From NCBI GenBank assembly GCA_030635525.1, contig DAOVYR010000020.1, positions 1 through 10,626 of the forward strand: 10,626 bases of DNA. The letters are read 5' to 3'. Below the pieces are notes generated by a model that was not told the DNA's origin, ran no database searches, and saw only the letters and a list, made by a program, of their open reading frames with translations. The stretch is from Candidatus Nanohalarchaeota archaeon (GTDB lineage Archaea; EX4484-52; B79-G9). This document shows, piece after piece, positions 1-6,734 of the stretch. Numbering within the stretch: position 1 is the first letter of the stretch; each line of letters begins with the position of its first letter. The position numbers and the translations under genes were made by a program.

Positions 1-47
1 AATATAACCTCATGAATTAATCATTAGCTTGATATATCTACGAGTTC

Positions 48-55
48 ATATATGC
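48..55 (+). promoter_or_regulatory. possible TATA element for the FecR-domain gene
   Basis: CATATATG lies about 60 bases before the chosen ATG at 111. Transcription would start near 78 and give a leader of about 33 bases. A second AT-rich run, TATATATTATA at 76-86, is too close to the ribosome-binding site to serve a normal archaeal start. The whole upstream region is AT-rich, so the choice is weak. Confidence 0.3.
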
Positions 56-97
56 AATGTGGAGTAAGTTTTGTCTATATATTATACAACATCATTT

Positions 98-103
98 GGA
101 GGT
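98..103 (+). promoter_or_regulatory. ribosome-binding site that fixes the FecR-gene start
   Basis: GGAGGT ends seven bases before ATG at 111. This favours 111 over the upstream in-frame ATG at 57, and the protein starting at 111 begins directly with a typical signal peptide. Confidence 0.75.
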
Positions 104-110
104 TGATAAT

Positions 111-1610
111 ATGAAAAAAATATTGATACTTGCCATATTAATATTATTATCATCACAAAGTTTCGCACTTAGTTCTGAAGAATGCACTGAGAAAGGCCAA
201 CAGTGCGCAAAAGAATGCGAGGCCATATGCGGACAGACGAGGTCAGATTATTGCGATAAGTTTGACTATTCTGGTTGTGCCTTGGATGTATTCTGCTGGT
301 GCAACGTATGTGGAATATACGATACAAAATGGTGCCCCGGATATCCGGATTACCTCTCATGTGCTGAGGGGGCAAAAGGAACATATCGGGGATGCATCGA
401 AAACTGTCAATCTAAGCGAGAAGCTCGCCAGAATGTATCTACATGCTGGACTGACTGCAACGTAGAATTCAATAATAAGCTAATCAATTGTAAACAAGGA
501 CCCTGCCAAAAATTCTGTGAAGAAAAAGGGTTTTCCAATGGTGAATGGGCCAGATATACTCATGAATATGGTTGGGATAGCTGTTATTGTACCGGGGACG
601 AGGTTGACGCTCCAGATCCGGGTCTGTTTCCTGATGAAGATATTGAGCCGGCAATCATCCCTGAAGAACTGGACAGCATTCCTGCATCTGAACCTGAATT
701 ATTCATCGATGAAGATATTGAAGAAGCGCCTGATCCTGAACTAGTCCTAATTGAAGATATAGAGAAAACGCTTGAACCGGGGTCTACTCCCACTAAAGAC
801 TTTTCCCCTGATTACGGCGATAGTTCAATACTTGAAACATTAATTAAATTAATATCCGGGGAAACAATTAAGGATGGCATCAAATATTGGTTCACTCCGG
901 AGGAGAATAAGGGCCGTGTTGGAAGAGTTGGCTTTGTTAAAGCCATTAAAGATAAAGCTGGTGTAAGGGTATATAGGAAAGGGAAGTGGATGCGTGTTGG
1001 TATCCATGACTCTCTCTTCCCTGGTGATCAGTTTCGAACAGGACCGAATTCTAAGATGAAGTTAATCTTGTTGAACACTGACTTAAGCGAGGACGTAATC
1101 TATATTCGTTCTAATTCCTTATTCGAGGTGGAGGGCACAAGATATGAAGATCATGATGATACTATAAGGATAGTCAAGGTCGCGGGTAGCATGGTGGCGA
1201 CCATAAAACGTCGGATTACAGGTCAAAAACCAAATTTTTATGTGAAGACACCGGGCATAGTTCTTGGTATTAGAGGTACTAAGTTCTATTTGAGCTATGA
1301 TAATTCTACTGATGAGATGTCTTTGATGGTCAAAGAAGGCGAAGTTGAGGTAGTAGGTAAGACTACCGCCATTGTCAAAGCAGGTGAACAGATAGAAGCA
1401 GAGAATGGTATTCTTAGCAAGATTGAAGATTTAGACGCTTCCAAATGGGATGAGGTTACAGAACAAGATTGGGATGAGGAAGGGATCGAGGAAGACACCA
1501 ATGGATTTTTTTCAATCCCGGCTGTCAAGCTTTTGTTGGTCTTGATGATTCTGGCAGGAGGATTTTTTGGCTATAAGAGGTATTCAAAACCTAAGAAAAA
1601 TAAGCGTTGA
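111..1610 (+). CDS. exported cysteine-rich FecR-domain protein with C-terminal membrane anchor
   Basis: Predicted 499-residue surface protein of unknown function. Residues 1-20 form a signal peptide (MKKILILAILILL core). Residues 25-160 hold 20 cysteines, including CX3C pairs at 32/36/40, 95/99, 112/116 and 132/136; the even number suggests disulfides. Residues 165-230 are an acidic, proline-rich linker with three degenerate D/E-P-x-L...DIE units. Residues about 270-430 match a FecR domain: PGDQFRTGPNSKMKL at 304-318, IRSNSLFEV at 332-340, VKTPGIVLGIRGTKF at 378-392 and VKEGEVEVVG at 407-416. A hydrophobic segment at 469-487 followed by the basic tail KRYSKPKKNKR would anchor it with the bulk outside. 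In Gram-negative bacteria FecR relays ferric-citrate signals to a sigma factor; archaea lack such sigma factors, so that role should not be carried over. It stands alone, converging on the TPR gene. Architecture is clear, function is not. Confidence 0.88.
   Translation: MKKILILAILILLSSQSFALSSEECTEKGQQCAKECEAICGQTRSDYCDKFDYSGCALDVFCWCNVCGIYDTKWCPGYPDYLSCAEGAKGTYRGCIENCQSKREARQNVSTCWTDCNVEFNNKLINCKQGPCQKFCEEKGFSNGEWARYTHEYGWDSCYCTGDEVDAPDPGLFPDEDIEPAIIPEELDSIPASEPELFIDEDIEEAPDPELVLIEDIEKTLEPGSTPTKDFSPDYGDSSILETLIKLISGETIKDGIKYWFTPEENKGRVGRVGFVKAIKDKAGVRVYRKGKWMRVGIHDSLFPGDQFRTGPNSKMKLILLNTDLSEDVIYIRSNSLFEVEGTRYEDHDDTIRIVKVAGSMVATIKRRITGQKPNFYVKTPGIVLGIRGTKFYLSYDNSTDEMSLMVKEGEVEVVGKTTAIVKAGEQIEAENGILSKIEDLDASKWDEVTEQDWDEEGIEEDTNGFFSIPAVKLLLVLMILAGGFFGYKRYSKPKKNKR
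615..764 (+). repeat. three degenerate acidic linker repeats inside the FecR-domain gene
   Basis: Eleven-codon units begin at 615, 690 and 732: DPGLFPDEDIE, EPELFIDEDIE and DPELVLIEDIE. They share a proline-leucine start and an acidic DIE end, but the DNA has diverged. The likely role is an extended, charged spacer between the cysteine-rich domain and the FecR domain. Confidence 0.7.
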
Positions 1611-1683
1611 AAACAACACCAAATAGTCCCGAAGTAAATCACTTATCATCATATTTAGCTCCAAATTCAGATGTACGGATAAG

Positions 1684-1701
1684 GGGAGATATTCCTCTCC
1701 T
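1684..1701 (+). terminator. small hairpin after the FecR-domain gene
   Basis: GGAGA at 1685-1689 pairs with TCTCC at 1696-1700 around a six-base loop, plus a G-T pair outside. Only three T residues follow shortly after. It sits about 75 bases past the stop codon. It could mark the 3' end of the transcript, but the U-tract is poor. Confidence 0.3.
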
Positions 1702-1723
1702 GTTTGAGCGATCGTAGCGAGCG

Positions 1724-1783
1724 AAAAAACCACCTCATCGGCATGGACTCAAAATAACGATTCAATCTATGCCGCGATGAGGT
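1724..1783 (-). terminator. hairpin plus T-run ending the HMGR/TPR transcript
   Basis: On the plus strand 1732-1744 pairs with 1769-1783: nine base pairs, a two-base bulge, then four more, closing a 24-base loop. Read on the minus strand, the hairpin is followed after two bases by TTTTTT (complement of 1724-1729). It lies about 40 bases past the TPR stop codon. Archaeal termination relies mainly on T-runs, which this provides. The big loop is unusual for a bacterial-type intrinsic terminator. Confidence 0.5.
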
Positions 1784-1824
1784 ATCATATCAGAAATATC
1801 ATACAAATTCATATTCACCACACA

Positions 1825-2760
1825 TCATCCCGCTTTCTCCATCATATCCTTAGCCTCTGCATACCTCCCGTTATTATACAAAAACTGCGCAAAATTCCGG
1901 TATGCTTCCTTATAACCAGGATCAATCCCGATAACCCTCCGGTAACTCGCCTCCGCATCACCATTAGCGCCAATCTCCGAAAGGACATTCGCATAATTCA
2001 AAAGAACAAGAGAATTATTATAATCAATATCAAGCGCACTCTCAAACACCGCCCTCGACTCATTAAGCCGACCTGACTTCTGCAAAAGAACCCCCAGATT
2101 ATTCCGGGCCATTATATAGCCATCATCAATCACAATCGCAAAGCGATACTGCTCAATAGCATCATCACTCCTGTTCGCCCTCTCAAGAGCAAGCGCATAA
2201 TTATACCTGAGCCGCTCATCACTCCCATTAAGCGCAACAGCTTTAGAATAATATTCGCAAGCCTCATCATACTCCCCGACAATAAAATAAATATCCGCAA
2301 GCCCCACCACAACAGCAACATTATCCTCACTCATACTATAAGCTTTCTTCAGGCACTCAATACTCTTATTATAATCCTCATCTGCAATATACTCATTGCA
2401 AAGCATGATCTGCACATATTGCTCATCCGTAATCTCAGGAGAGTAACTTTCATCAACAGTAGCATCATCAAAACTATCATTAACCAAAGAAAACTCAACA
2501 ACCCTTCCCTCCGGGCTACGAGGCTCACCATCCAAAAAGACAACCCAAAAAACCATCACACAGGCAACAACAAGCGCCATCGCAAAATACCTGCGCTCAG
2601 ATCCCAAAACACGAGACTTATCCGGCTTCACATCATCCTTTTTAACGTCGCCAGTCTTACTCCTGCTCTTCTTCTCAGGAACCTGCGCCTTGGAATCTGT
2701 CTTAGCATCCTTCTTCTGCTTGCGCACGCGCTTCATTTTTGCAGCATCTGCCTTCTTCAT
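1825..2760 (-). CDS. membrane-anchored tetratricopeptide-repeat protein
   Basis: Predicted 311-residue protein, a likely scaffold for protein-protein contacts. The ATG at 2760 is chosen over a TTG twelve bases upstream because GGGAT sits just before it. Residues 1-57 are rich in lysine and arginine. Residues 58-77 (YFAMALVVACVMVFWVVFLD) form one membrane segment. An acidic spacer follows to about 112, then five to six TPR units run to the C-terminus, each with the usual small and aromatic positions, for example YNYALALERANRSDDAIEQY at 186-205 and NNLGVLLQKSGRLNESRAVF at 220-239. The positive N-terminus predicts an inside N-terminus with the TPR domain outside. It starts 59 bases after the HMG-CoA reductase stop, with no strong promoter seen between, so co-transcription is possible. 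TPR partners cannot be told from sequence. Confidence 0.88.
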   Translation of the reverse strand: MKKADAAKMKRVRKQKKDAKTDSKAQVPEKKSRSKTGDVKKDDVKPDKSRVLGSERRYFAMALVVACVMVFWVVFLDGEPRSPEGRVVEFSLVNDSFDDATVDESYSPEITDEQYVQIMLCNEYIADEDYNKSIECLKKAYSMSEDNVAVVVGLADIYFIVGEYDEACEYYSKAVALNGSDERLRYNYALALERANRSDDAIEQYRFAIVIDDGYIMARNNLGVLLQKSGRLNESRAVFESALDIDYNNSLVLLNYANVLSEIGANGDAEASYRRVIGIDPGYKEAYRNFAQFLYNNGRYAEAKDMMEKAG

Positions 2761-2819
2761 ATTATCCCGCAATACTTAACTCCCAAGAATTAAAACATTA
2801 TGCATCTGAAGATTGACAT

Positions 2820-4085
2820 CTACCCGCAAAGCTCAGAAAGCACTTCCTTCGCCCTGTCGACCCGCACATTTTTCTCACGCACAAGCACCTCGACAACCTT
2901 ATCGATCATCTCCCCCTCGGCGCCGGCCATCTGCGCAATATTCTTAGCATGAAGCTTCATATGCCCTTTTTGGATGCCCTCAGTAGCAAATGCCTTTAGC
3001 GGCGCAAGATTCTGCGCAAGCCCAAGCGCCGCCATGACCCTCGAAAGCTCAGATGCCGTCTTGACATCAAGAATCTTTCTCACAACCTTAGCAACAGGAT
3101 GAACAGAAGTCGCTCCCCCTACAGTACCGACAGCAATCGGAAGCTCAATGGTCCCGCAAAGATCCCCGTCCTTATTCTTCTCCCACCTCGTAAGCGGCTT
3201 ATACTCACCATTCATCGCAGCATACGAATGCGCACCCGCCTCTACAGCCCGAAAATCGTTCATAGTCGCAACAACAACCGCGTCAATACCATTCATGATT
3301 CCCTTGTTATGCGTAGAGCACCTGTATGGATCCGAGAGAGAAAAAGCATACTCCATAATGATCCTGTCAACAACCTCCTCTCCGCCAAGCGCTTCCTTAT
3401 CAAAAACCGCCCGCGCCCGCGCAAGCCTGAATTTCGCAAGATTAGATATGATCCTCGAAAGAGCCTTTCCCCCGCTGATCTCCTCAATCAGAGGCGCACA
3501 CGCCTCAGCCATCGTATTGACAGCATTAGCCCCCATCGCATCCCTGCAATCAACCATCAGATGCACAATAACCATCGGACCGCAGATACTGTCAAGCACA
3601 CGGACAGTAATATCACGCGCCCCGCCGCCAAACTTCACAAGCATAGGATCCTGCTCATTTGCAAGATCAATAATCTCCTTTTTGCGCGAGATTATCGCCT
3701 GCTTGGCGAAATAAGGACTCTCTACATCCGCAATCTGGATCTGTCCGATCATGATAGGCTCAGTAGCAGACGTGAAAAACCCTCCCTTTATCCGCGCAAG
3801 CTTAGCCATATTAGACGCAGCAGCCACAACAGAAGGCTCCTCAAGCGCCATCGGGATAAGATACTCCTTTCCGTCAATCAAAAAATTGCATGCAACACCA
3901 AGCGGATACTCAGTAGTTCCTATAACATTCTCAATCATCCTGTCTGCAGCATCAAGCGACAAAGCACCAGAGGACGAAAGCACAGAAACCTCATCATCAG
4001 TCAGTTCCGCCTGCTCCTTAATAATCTTAAGCCTCTCAGCTATACTCATCTTATAAAATCCCGATATCTTCGAAGTCTTCACCAC
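2820..4085 (-). CDS. hmgA: hydroxymethylglutaryl-CoA reductase, class II
   Basis: Interconverts HMG-CoA and mevalonate with NAD(P)H; in archaea mevalonate feeds isoprenoid lipid synthesis. The 421-residue length fits the class II family (Pseudomonas mevalonii type). The catalytic set is complete: Glu83 in LEEPSVVAAAS, Lys261 in STHNKGIMNG, Asp277 in TMNDFRAVEAGAHSYA and His379 in GHMKLHAKNIA. DAMGANAVNTMAE (182-194) and GTVGGATSVHPVAK (320-333) are further class II signatures. GTG at 4085 is preferred because GGTG lies exactly six bases upstream; GTG at 4082 is an alternative. The start gives an N-terminus with the family motif SGFYKMS. Class II enzymes differ from the class I enzymes of many archaea and are often taken as horizontally spread, so the lineage choice is informative. 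Direction and cofactor cannot be read from sequence. Confidence 0.95.
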   Translation of the reverse strand: MVKTSKISGFYKMSIAERLKIIKEQAELTDDEVSVLSSSGALSLDAADRMIENVIGTTEYPLGVACNFLIDGKEYLIPMALEEPSVVAAASNMAKLARIKGGFFTSATEPIMIGQIQIADVESPYFAKQAIISRKKEIIDLANEQDPMLVKFGGGARDITVRVLDSICGPMVIVHLMVDCRDAMGANAVNTMAEACAPLIEEISGGKALSRIISNLAKFRLARARAVFDKEALGGEEVVDRIIMEYAFSLSDPYRCSTHNKGIMNGIDAVVVATMNDFRAVEAGAHSYAAMNGEYKPLTRWEKNKDGDLCGTIELPIAVGTVGGATSVHPVAKVVRKILDVKTASELSRVMAALGLAQNLAPLKAFATEGIQKGHMKLHAKNIAQMAGAEGEMIDKVVEVLVREKNVRVDRAKEVLSELCG

Positions 4086-4091
4086 AGCAAT

Positions 4092-4095
4092 CACC
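4092..4095 (-). promoter_or_regulatory. ribosome-binding site of HMG-CoA reductase
   Basis: GGTG on the minus strand, in AAAGGTGATTGCTGTG, ends six bases before GTG at 4085. The same GGTG-N6-start spacing occurs before the carbonic anhydrase and pyruvate kinase starts, and this decides the start codon here. Confidence 0.65.
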
Positions 4096-4153
4096 TTTCC
4101 TTCAATAACACAACTAAACGACTAAACAGTAACATACAAAATAGGCACCACAA

Positions 4154-4161
4154 ATTTAAAT
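4154..4161 (-). promoter_or_regulatory. TATA box of HMG-CoA reductase
   Basis: ATTTAAAT sits about 73 bases before the GTG start. A start site some 26 bases downstream, near 4131, would give a leader of about 46 bases that contains the ribosome-binding site. Confidence 0.5.
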
Positions 4162-4188
4162 AATAAGATTATTCCAGAGAATAAGAAT

Positions 4189-4293
4189 TCACAGATAATT
4201 CTTTAGCTTACAGGCATTCCCGCTTGCGCACCTGAAAGCCTCTTCCCTCGAAATATCATTGGAATCTGCATTCCACCGCACAATAAATGCCAT
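4189..4293 (-). CDS. possible 34-residue ORF, unrecognised
   Basis: An ATG follows closely after a stop codon and opens a 34-residue frame, MAFIVRWNADSNDISREEAF and so on, with two cysteines (22 and 28) and a TGA stop. It lies between the AlbA_2 gene and the HMG-CoA reductase promoter on the same strand. No clear ribosome-binding site is seen and it overlaps inverted repeats. It may be a small protein, a gene remnant or chance. Confidence 0.2.
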   Translation of the reverse strand: MAFIVRWNADSNDISREEAFRCASGNACKLKNYL

Positions 4294-4399
4294 AAGTTAG
4301 AGATATAATCCCCTGCAGATTCATATCCGCCCTATCCCACTAACAGAAAAAGTAATGTTCCCGGCATTTTCATATCATTCTGGGTGGGTCCGATACCCC

Positions 4400-5833
4400 T
4401 CAATTTTCTGTCTTTTTTTTCTCTTGCACGTGAGATTGCACGTGAGATTGCACGTGAGAACTCAACCGATAGTAGGTATATTTACCACCTCCGGTTTTCT
4501 CAATTATGCCCACTGAAAAGAGATTATTGAGATCATTGAATGCTGTCCGCTCAGAACAACCAAACAATTTAGAATATTCTTCTCGTTTTACTTTTCCGTA
4601 CTCCGAAATATATTTCAATGCCTCTTTCTGCCGCTCATTTAATTGAATCTCTGGTTTTTTAATTAGTTCAAGAATCGATTCTCCCGGGCCGCGAAAAGTA
4701 ACAACAATATCACCGGAATCAGTAAATACTGGCTCATCTAAACCCTGCTCTTTCATTAATCTCCTCATTTTTGGAATACCTGATCCCCATTTTTCTATAA
4801 GTCCTATATCATACATCATATGACCTATTACTGTGTTTCTCAATTTATGTTTATTATTATCGAATGTAACGCCGTGAGGCAAAGAACCAGGACTAATGAT
4901 TTCGATTCTATCATCAAATATCGCTACCCTCACAGTAGATCCTCTCTCATTATAATCTCTATGCGTAACTCCATTAATAATCGCTTCTCTCACTGCATCC
5001 AAAGGATATTCATACTGATATTTCGAAGAAACACCAACAACCTTTGAAGATAATCTGATATTTCTTTTTACAAAAATCAGGGCATTTTCAATCATTTGAG
5101 GCAATGTACCTCTCAGGTCACTGGAATCAATAAATTCAATCATTTCAGTTCCTTTAAATCTTGCCAGCCTGATTTCAGATTGCGCGATAAATCCTTGTGG
5201 GTCTTTACCAAATAGTAAGATGCCTGCTCTCGTCGGAACAGACTTTCCATCTTTTTCTGTCACTGCATTGGTATTCTTTAGAATATCTTCAAATGAAAGA
5301 GAACTTTCTTTTGTAATTCCTCTAACAGTCTCTTTTCTCTGGATATATTCGTTAACCTTATTTTTATCAATATCATCAAGTGTAGATCCCTCACAAATTT
5401 CAGAATCCCAGTAAGTTTTCTTTTTACGAAGTATAATCTTTTCAAGTTCCTCCGGCGCAATCACCGGGCTTTCACTCCCTGCCCTTTTGTAAGCAATCCC
5501 GTCAAGATAATACGGCTTGTTCGTTCCTTTAGCAACTTTCACTTCAATGACTTTCTTACCACCAAATACAAAAACTTTAATTCCCGGGCTGACTTCCGGC
5601 TTTATTTTCTGCCTGATTTTCTGCGATATTGTTTTTAGAGTTGAATCAGACACATCCTGACCAATTAACTCATTTTTATCAGAAATACCAAAATAGACAA
5701 CTCCACCCTTGTGATTCAGAAATGCGCACATTGCCTTGAGTGCGCGCTCCATCTGTGCAGTTGATTTCTTGAATTCTACTTTTTCAGATTCGCCCTTCTC
5801 AATCACTTTCAGTAGTTCTTCTTTATTGTCCAT
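4400..5833 (-). CDS. AlbA_2 / RecG-like ATP-binding transcriptional regulator
   Basis: Predicted 477-residue cytoplasmic protein of the family often labelled ATP-dependent DNA helicase-related or Schlafen AlbA_2 regulator. Residues 14-135 form the AlbA_2 domain (ESEKVEFKKS, AFLNHKGGVVYFGISD, YYLDGIAYKRAGSES). Residues 275-380 form a GHKL-like ATPase-related domain: EAIINGVTHRDY at 283-294, DDRIEIISPGSLPHG at 307-321 and EKWGSGIPKM at 347-356. A winged helix spans about 397-457 (LNERQKEALKYI, SERTAFNDLNNL). There are no helicase motifs, so the helicase name in databases is misleading. The end is SSHVQSHVQSHVQ, encoded by perfect 12-bp repeats, then a lysine-rich tail from an A8 run. No Shine-Dalgarno is seen; a TATA box 25 bases before the ATG suggests a leaderless mRNA. 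It has its own promoter and no obvious partner. Family members occur in accessory and defence-linked regions, but a defence role here is unproven. Confidence 0.88.
   Translation of the reverse strand: MDNKEELLKVIEKGESEKVEFKKSTAQMERALKAMCAFLNHKGGVVYFGISDKNELIGQDVSDSTLKTISQKIRQKIKPEVSPGIKVFVFGGKKVIEVKVAKGTNKPYYLDGIAYKRAGSESPVIAPEELEKIILRKKKTYWDSEICEGSTLDDIDKNKVNEYIQRKETVRGITKESSLSFEDILKNTNAVTEKDGKSVPTRAGILLFGKDPQGFIAQSEIRLARFKGTEMIEFIDSSDLRGTLPQMIENALIFVKRNIRLSSKVVGVSSKYQYEYPLDAVREAIINGVTHRDYNERGSTVRVAIFDDRIEIISPGSLPHGVTFDNNKHKLRNTVIGHMMYDIGLIEKWGSGIPKMRRLMKEQGLDEPVFTDSGDIVVTFRGPGESILELIKKPEIQLNERQKEALKYISEYGKVKREEYSKLFGCSERTAFNDLNNLFSVGIIEKTGGGKYTYYRLSSHVQSHVQSHVQEKKKTEN
4424..4459. repeat. 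three perfect tandem copies of a 12-bp unit
   Basis: TTGCACGTGAGA occurs at 4424-4435, 4436-4447 and 4448-4459 without a single difference. Each copy contains the palindrome CACGTG. In the minus-strand gene it encodes a four-residue repeat (S-H-V-Q). The unit is a multiple of three, so copy-number change keeps the frame. Confidence 0.95.
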
Positions 5834-5853
5834 ACTATTAACTGGTTTTATAG

Positions 5854-5863
5854 TTTTTAAAAA
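5854..5863 (-). promoter_or_regulatory. TATA box of the AlbA_2 regulator, leaderless
   Basis: TTTTTAAAAA is centred about 25 bases before the ATG at 5833. This is the normal archaeal distance to the transcription start, so the mRNA probably begins at or next to the start codon, which also explains the missing ribosome-binding site. Confidence 0.55.
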
Positions 5864-5886
5864 TGTTAATTTAAACCAATAACTTA

Positions 5887-5912
5887 GAAAGCTGGACCGC
5901 CCATAAGCTTTC
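5887..5912. other. hairpin between carbonic anhydrase and AlbA_2 gene
   Basis: GAAAGCT at 5887-5893 pairs perfectly with AGCTTTC at 5906-5912 around a 12-base loop. It lies just past the carbonic anhydrase stop and before the AlbA_2 promoter. There is no T-run on the minus strand directly after it, so it is a weak terminator candidate or an operator-like site. Confidence 0.35.
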
Positions 5913-5935
5913 CATTCTTTCTGTGGCTTATTATC

Positions 5936-6658
5936 TTACAGCTTATAAAAAGAAACACCCAACTCATCCATAACATCCCTGACATTCCTGCCCGAACCAT
6001 AATCAACAAGCTTCTTTTTCACACCAGCATCATTCCCGGGACCAAAAGTAAGATAAAGCCCCCCGTTCCTGCCCCCGTAAACCCTGTGAAGATCATGCAT
6101 AGCACCCACAACATTAACCCCCTCAATCCCCTCGCGCTCAAGCATAGACTTCACAAACTCGCACTGGTAATCCACATTGATCTCAGAAGCTAAAGAAAGA
6201 TACTTATCACTCCGGGCAATCTCATCCATTGGAACATCACAATCCTCCATCCGCGAAACAACATGCAAAGCAATCCTCTTCACATTCTCAAGAACCCTGA
6301 TATGCTCAGAAATCACCTGCCTGTCCGATTTATAATCCCCGAAAACCGCAGTAACCGCCCCGCACCCCGTATGTCCAAGAACAAGCAACTCACCGGTCTT
6401 CAGATGAGTAAGGCAATACATAACAGCTCCAATCGCCGAAACCGACCCGTCAACAACATTGCCTGCATTCTCAACAGTAAATATCTCACCCATCTTAGGC
6501 TCAATATCAGAGATAATATGTATATTTTCCCTCGAATCAGAACAATAGACAACGCACATTGTAGGCGCCTGCCCATTTAAATGCGCCGTATACAACTCCT
6601 CAGTACAGCCCTCGACATGGCGCCTGTTCCCTTCAAACACATCTTTAACAGTAATCAT
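5936..6658 (-). CDS. beta-class carbonic anhydrase
   Basis: Zinc enzyme that interconverts CO2 and bicarbonate in the cytoplasm. The 240-residue protein has the beta-class signatures: CSDSR at 39-43, with Cys39 as zinc ligand and the Asp41-Arg43 pair, ENAGNVVDGS at 63-72, and GHTGCGAV at 95-102 with His96 and Cys99 as the other zinc ligands. A later NVVGAMHDLHRVYGG stretch (182-196) fits the C-terminal strand of the fold. The start is ATG at 6658 because GGTG lies six bases upstream; a GTG nine bases earlier is in frame but overlaps that site. It is transcribed away from S17e and may share one TATA element with it. Bicarbonate supply for carboxylation is a likely role, but no carboxylase is in the window. 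Confidence 0.93.
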   Translation of the reverse strand: MITVKDVFEGNRRHVEGCTEELYTAHLNGQAPTMCVVYCSDSRENIHIISDIEPKMGEIFTVENAGNVVDGSVSAIGAVMYCLTHLKTGELLVLGHTGCGAVTAVFGDYKSDRQVISEHIRVLENVKRIALHVVSRMEDCDVPMDEIARSDKYLSLASEINVDYQCEFVKSMLEREGIEGVNVVGAMHDLHRVYGGRNGGLYLTFGPGNDAGVKKKLVDYGSGRNVRDVMDELGVSFYKL

Positions 6659-6664
6659 CACACT

Positions 6665-6668
6665 CACC
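6665..6668 (-). promoter_or_regulatory. ribosome-binding site of carbonic anhydrase
   Basis: GGTG on the minus strand (in GGGTGAGTGTGATG) ends six bases before the ATG at 6658, the same spacing as for HMG-CoA reductase and pyruvate kinase. It rules against the GTG at 6667, which would overlap it. Confidence 0.65.
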
Positions 6669-6703
6669 CAACAATAATTGACACCGATACTTCCTCCATA
6701 AAC

Positions 6704-6712
6704 TTTTTAAAT
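6704..6712. promoter_or_regulatory. TATA element between divergent carbonic anhydrase and S17e
   Basis: TTTTTAAAT on the plus strand predicts an S17e start near 6733-6735, exactly at the base of the leader hairpin. On the minus strand it reads ATTTAAAAA and predicts a carbonic anhydrase start near 6682, giving a leader of about 24 bases. No better TATA was seen for either gene, so one near-symmetric element may serve both. Confidence 0.5.
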
Positions 6713-6734
6713 GTAACCATACCTATACAGTTGA

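Larger units (their letters stand above)
4086..4399. other. 314-bp intergenic region before HMG-CoA reductase
   Basis: It contains the HMG-CoA reductase leader and TATA box, one doubtful 34-codon ORF (4189-4293), a six-bp hairpin TGGAAT/ATTCCA at 4260-4275, and a nine-bp inverted repeat, GAATCTGCA at 4262-4270 with TGCAGATTC at 4314-4322. The two structures share bases and cannot form together. No tRNA or recognised RNA is seen. Confidence 0.6.

Noticed and set aside
57..110. Upstream ATG start for the FecR-domain protein
   Set aside because: It would put 18 residues before a clear signal peptide and span the ribosome-binding site of the ATG at 111.
1707..1730. GAGCGATCGTAGCGAGCG followed by A-run as a transposon end
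   Set aside because: It looks repeat-like, but no matching second end, target duplication or transposase is in the window.
3099..4163. A 354-codon open frame on the plus strand opposite HMG-CoA reductase
   Set aside because: The minus strand encodes a complete enzyme with all catalytic residues; the antisense frame gives a low-complexity, Arg/His/Asn-rich product explained by codon bias.
4424..4459. CRISPR-like array
   Set aside because: The repeats are 12 bp, directly adjacent without spacers, and lie in frame within a gene.
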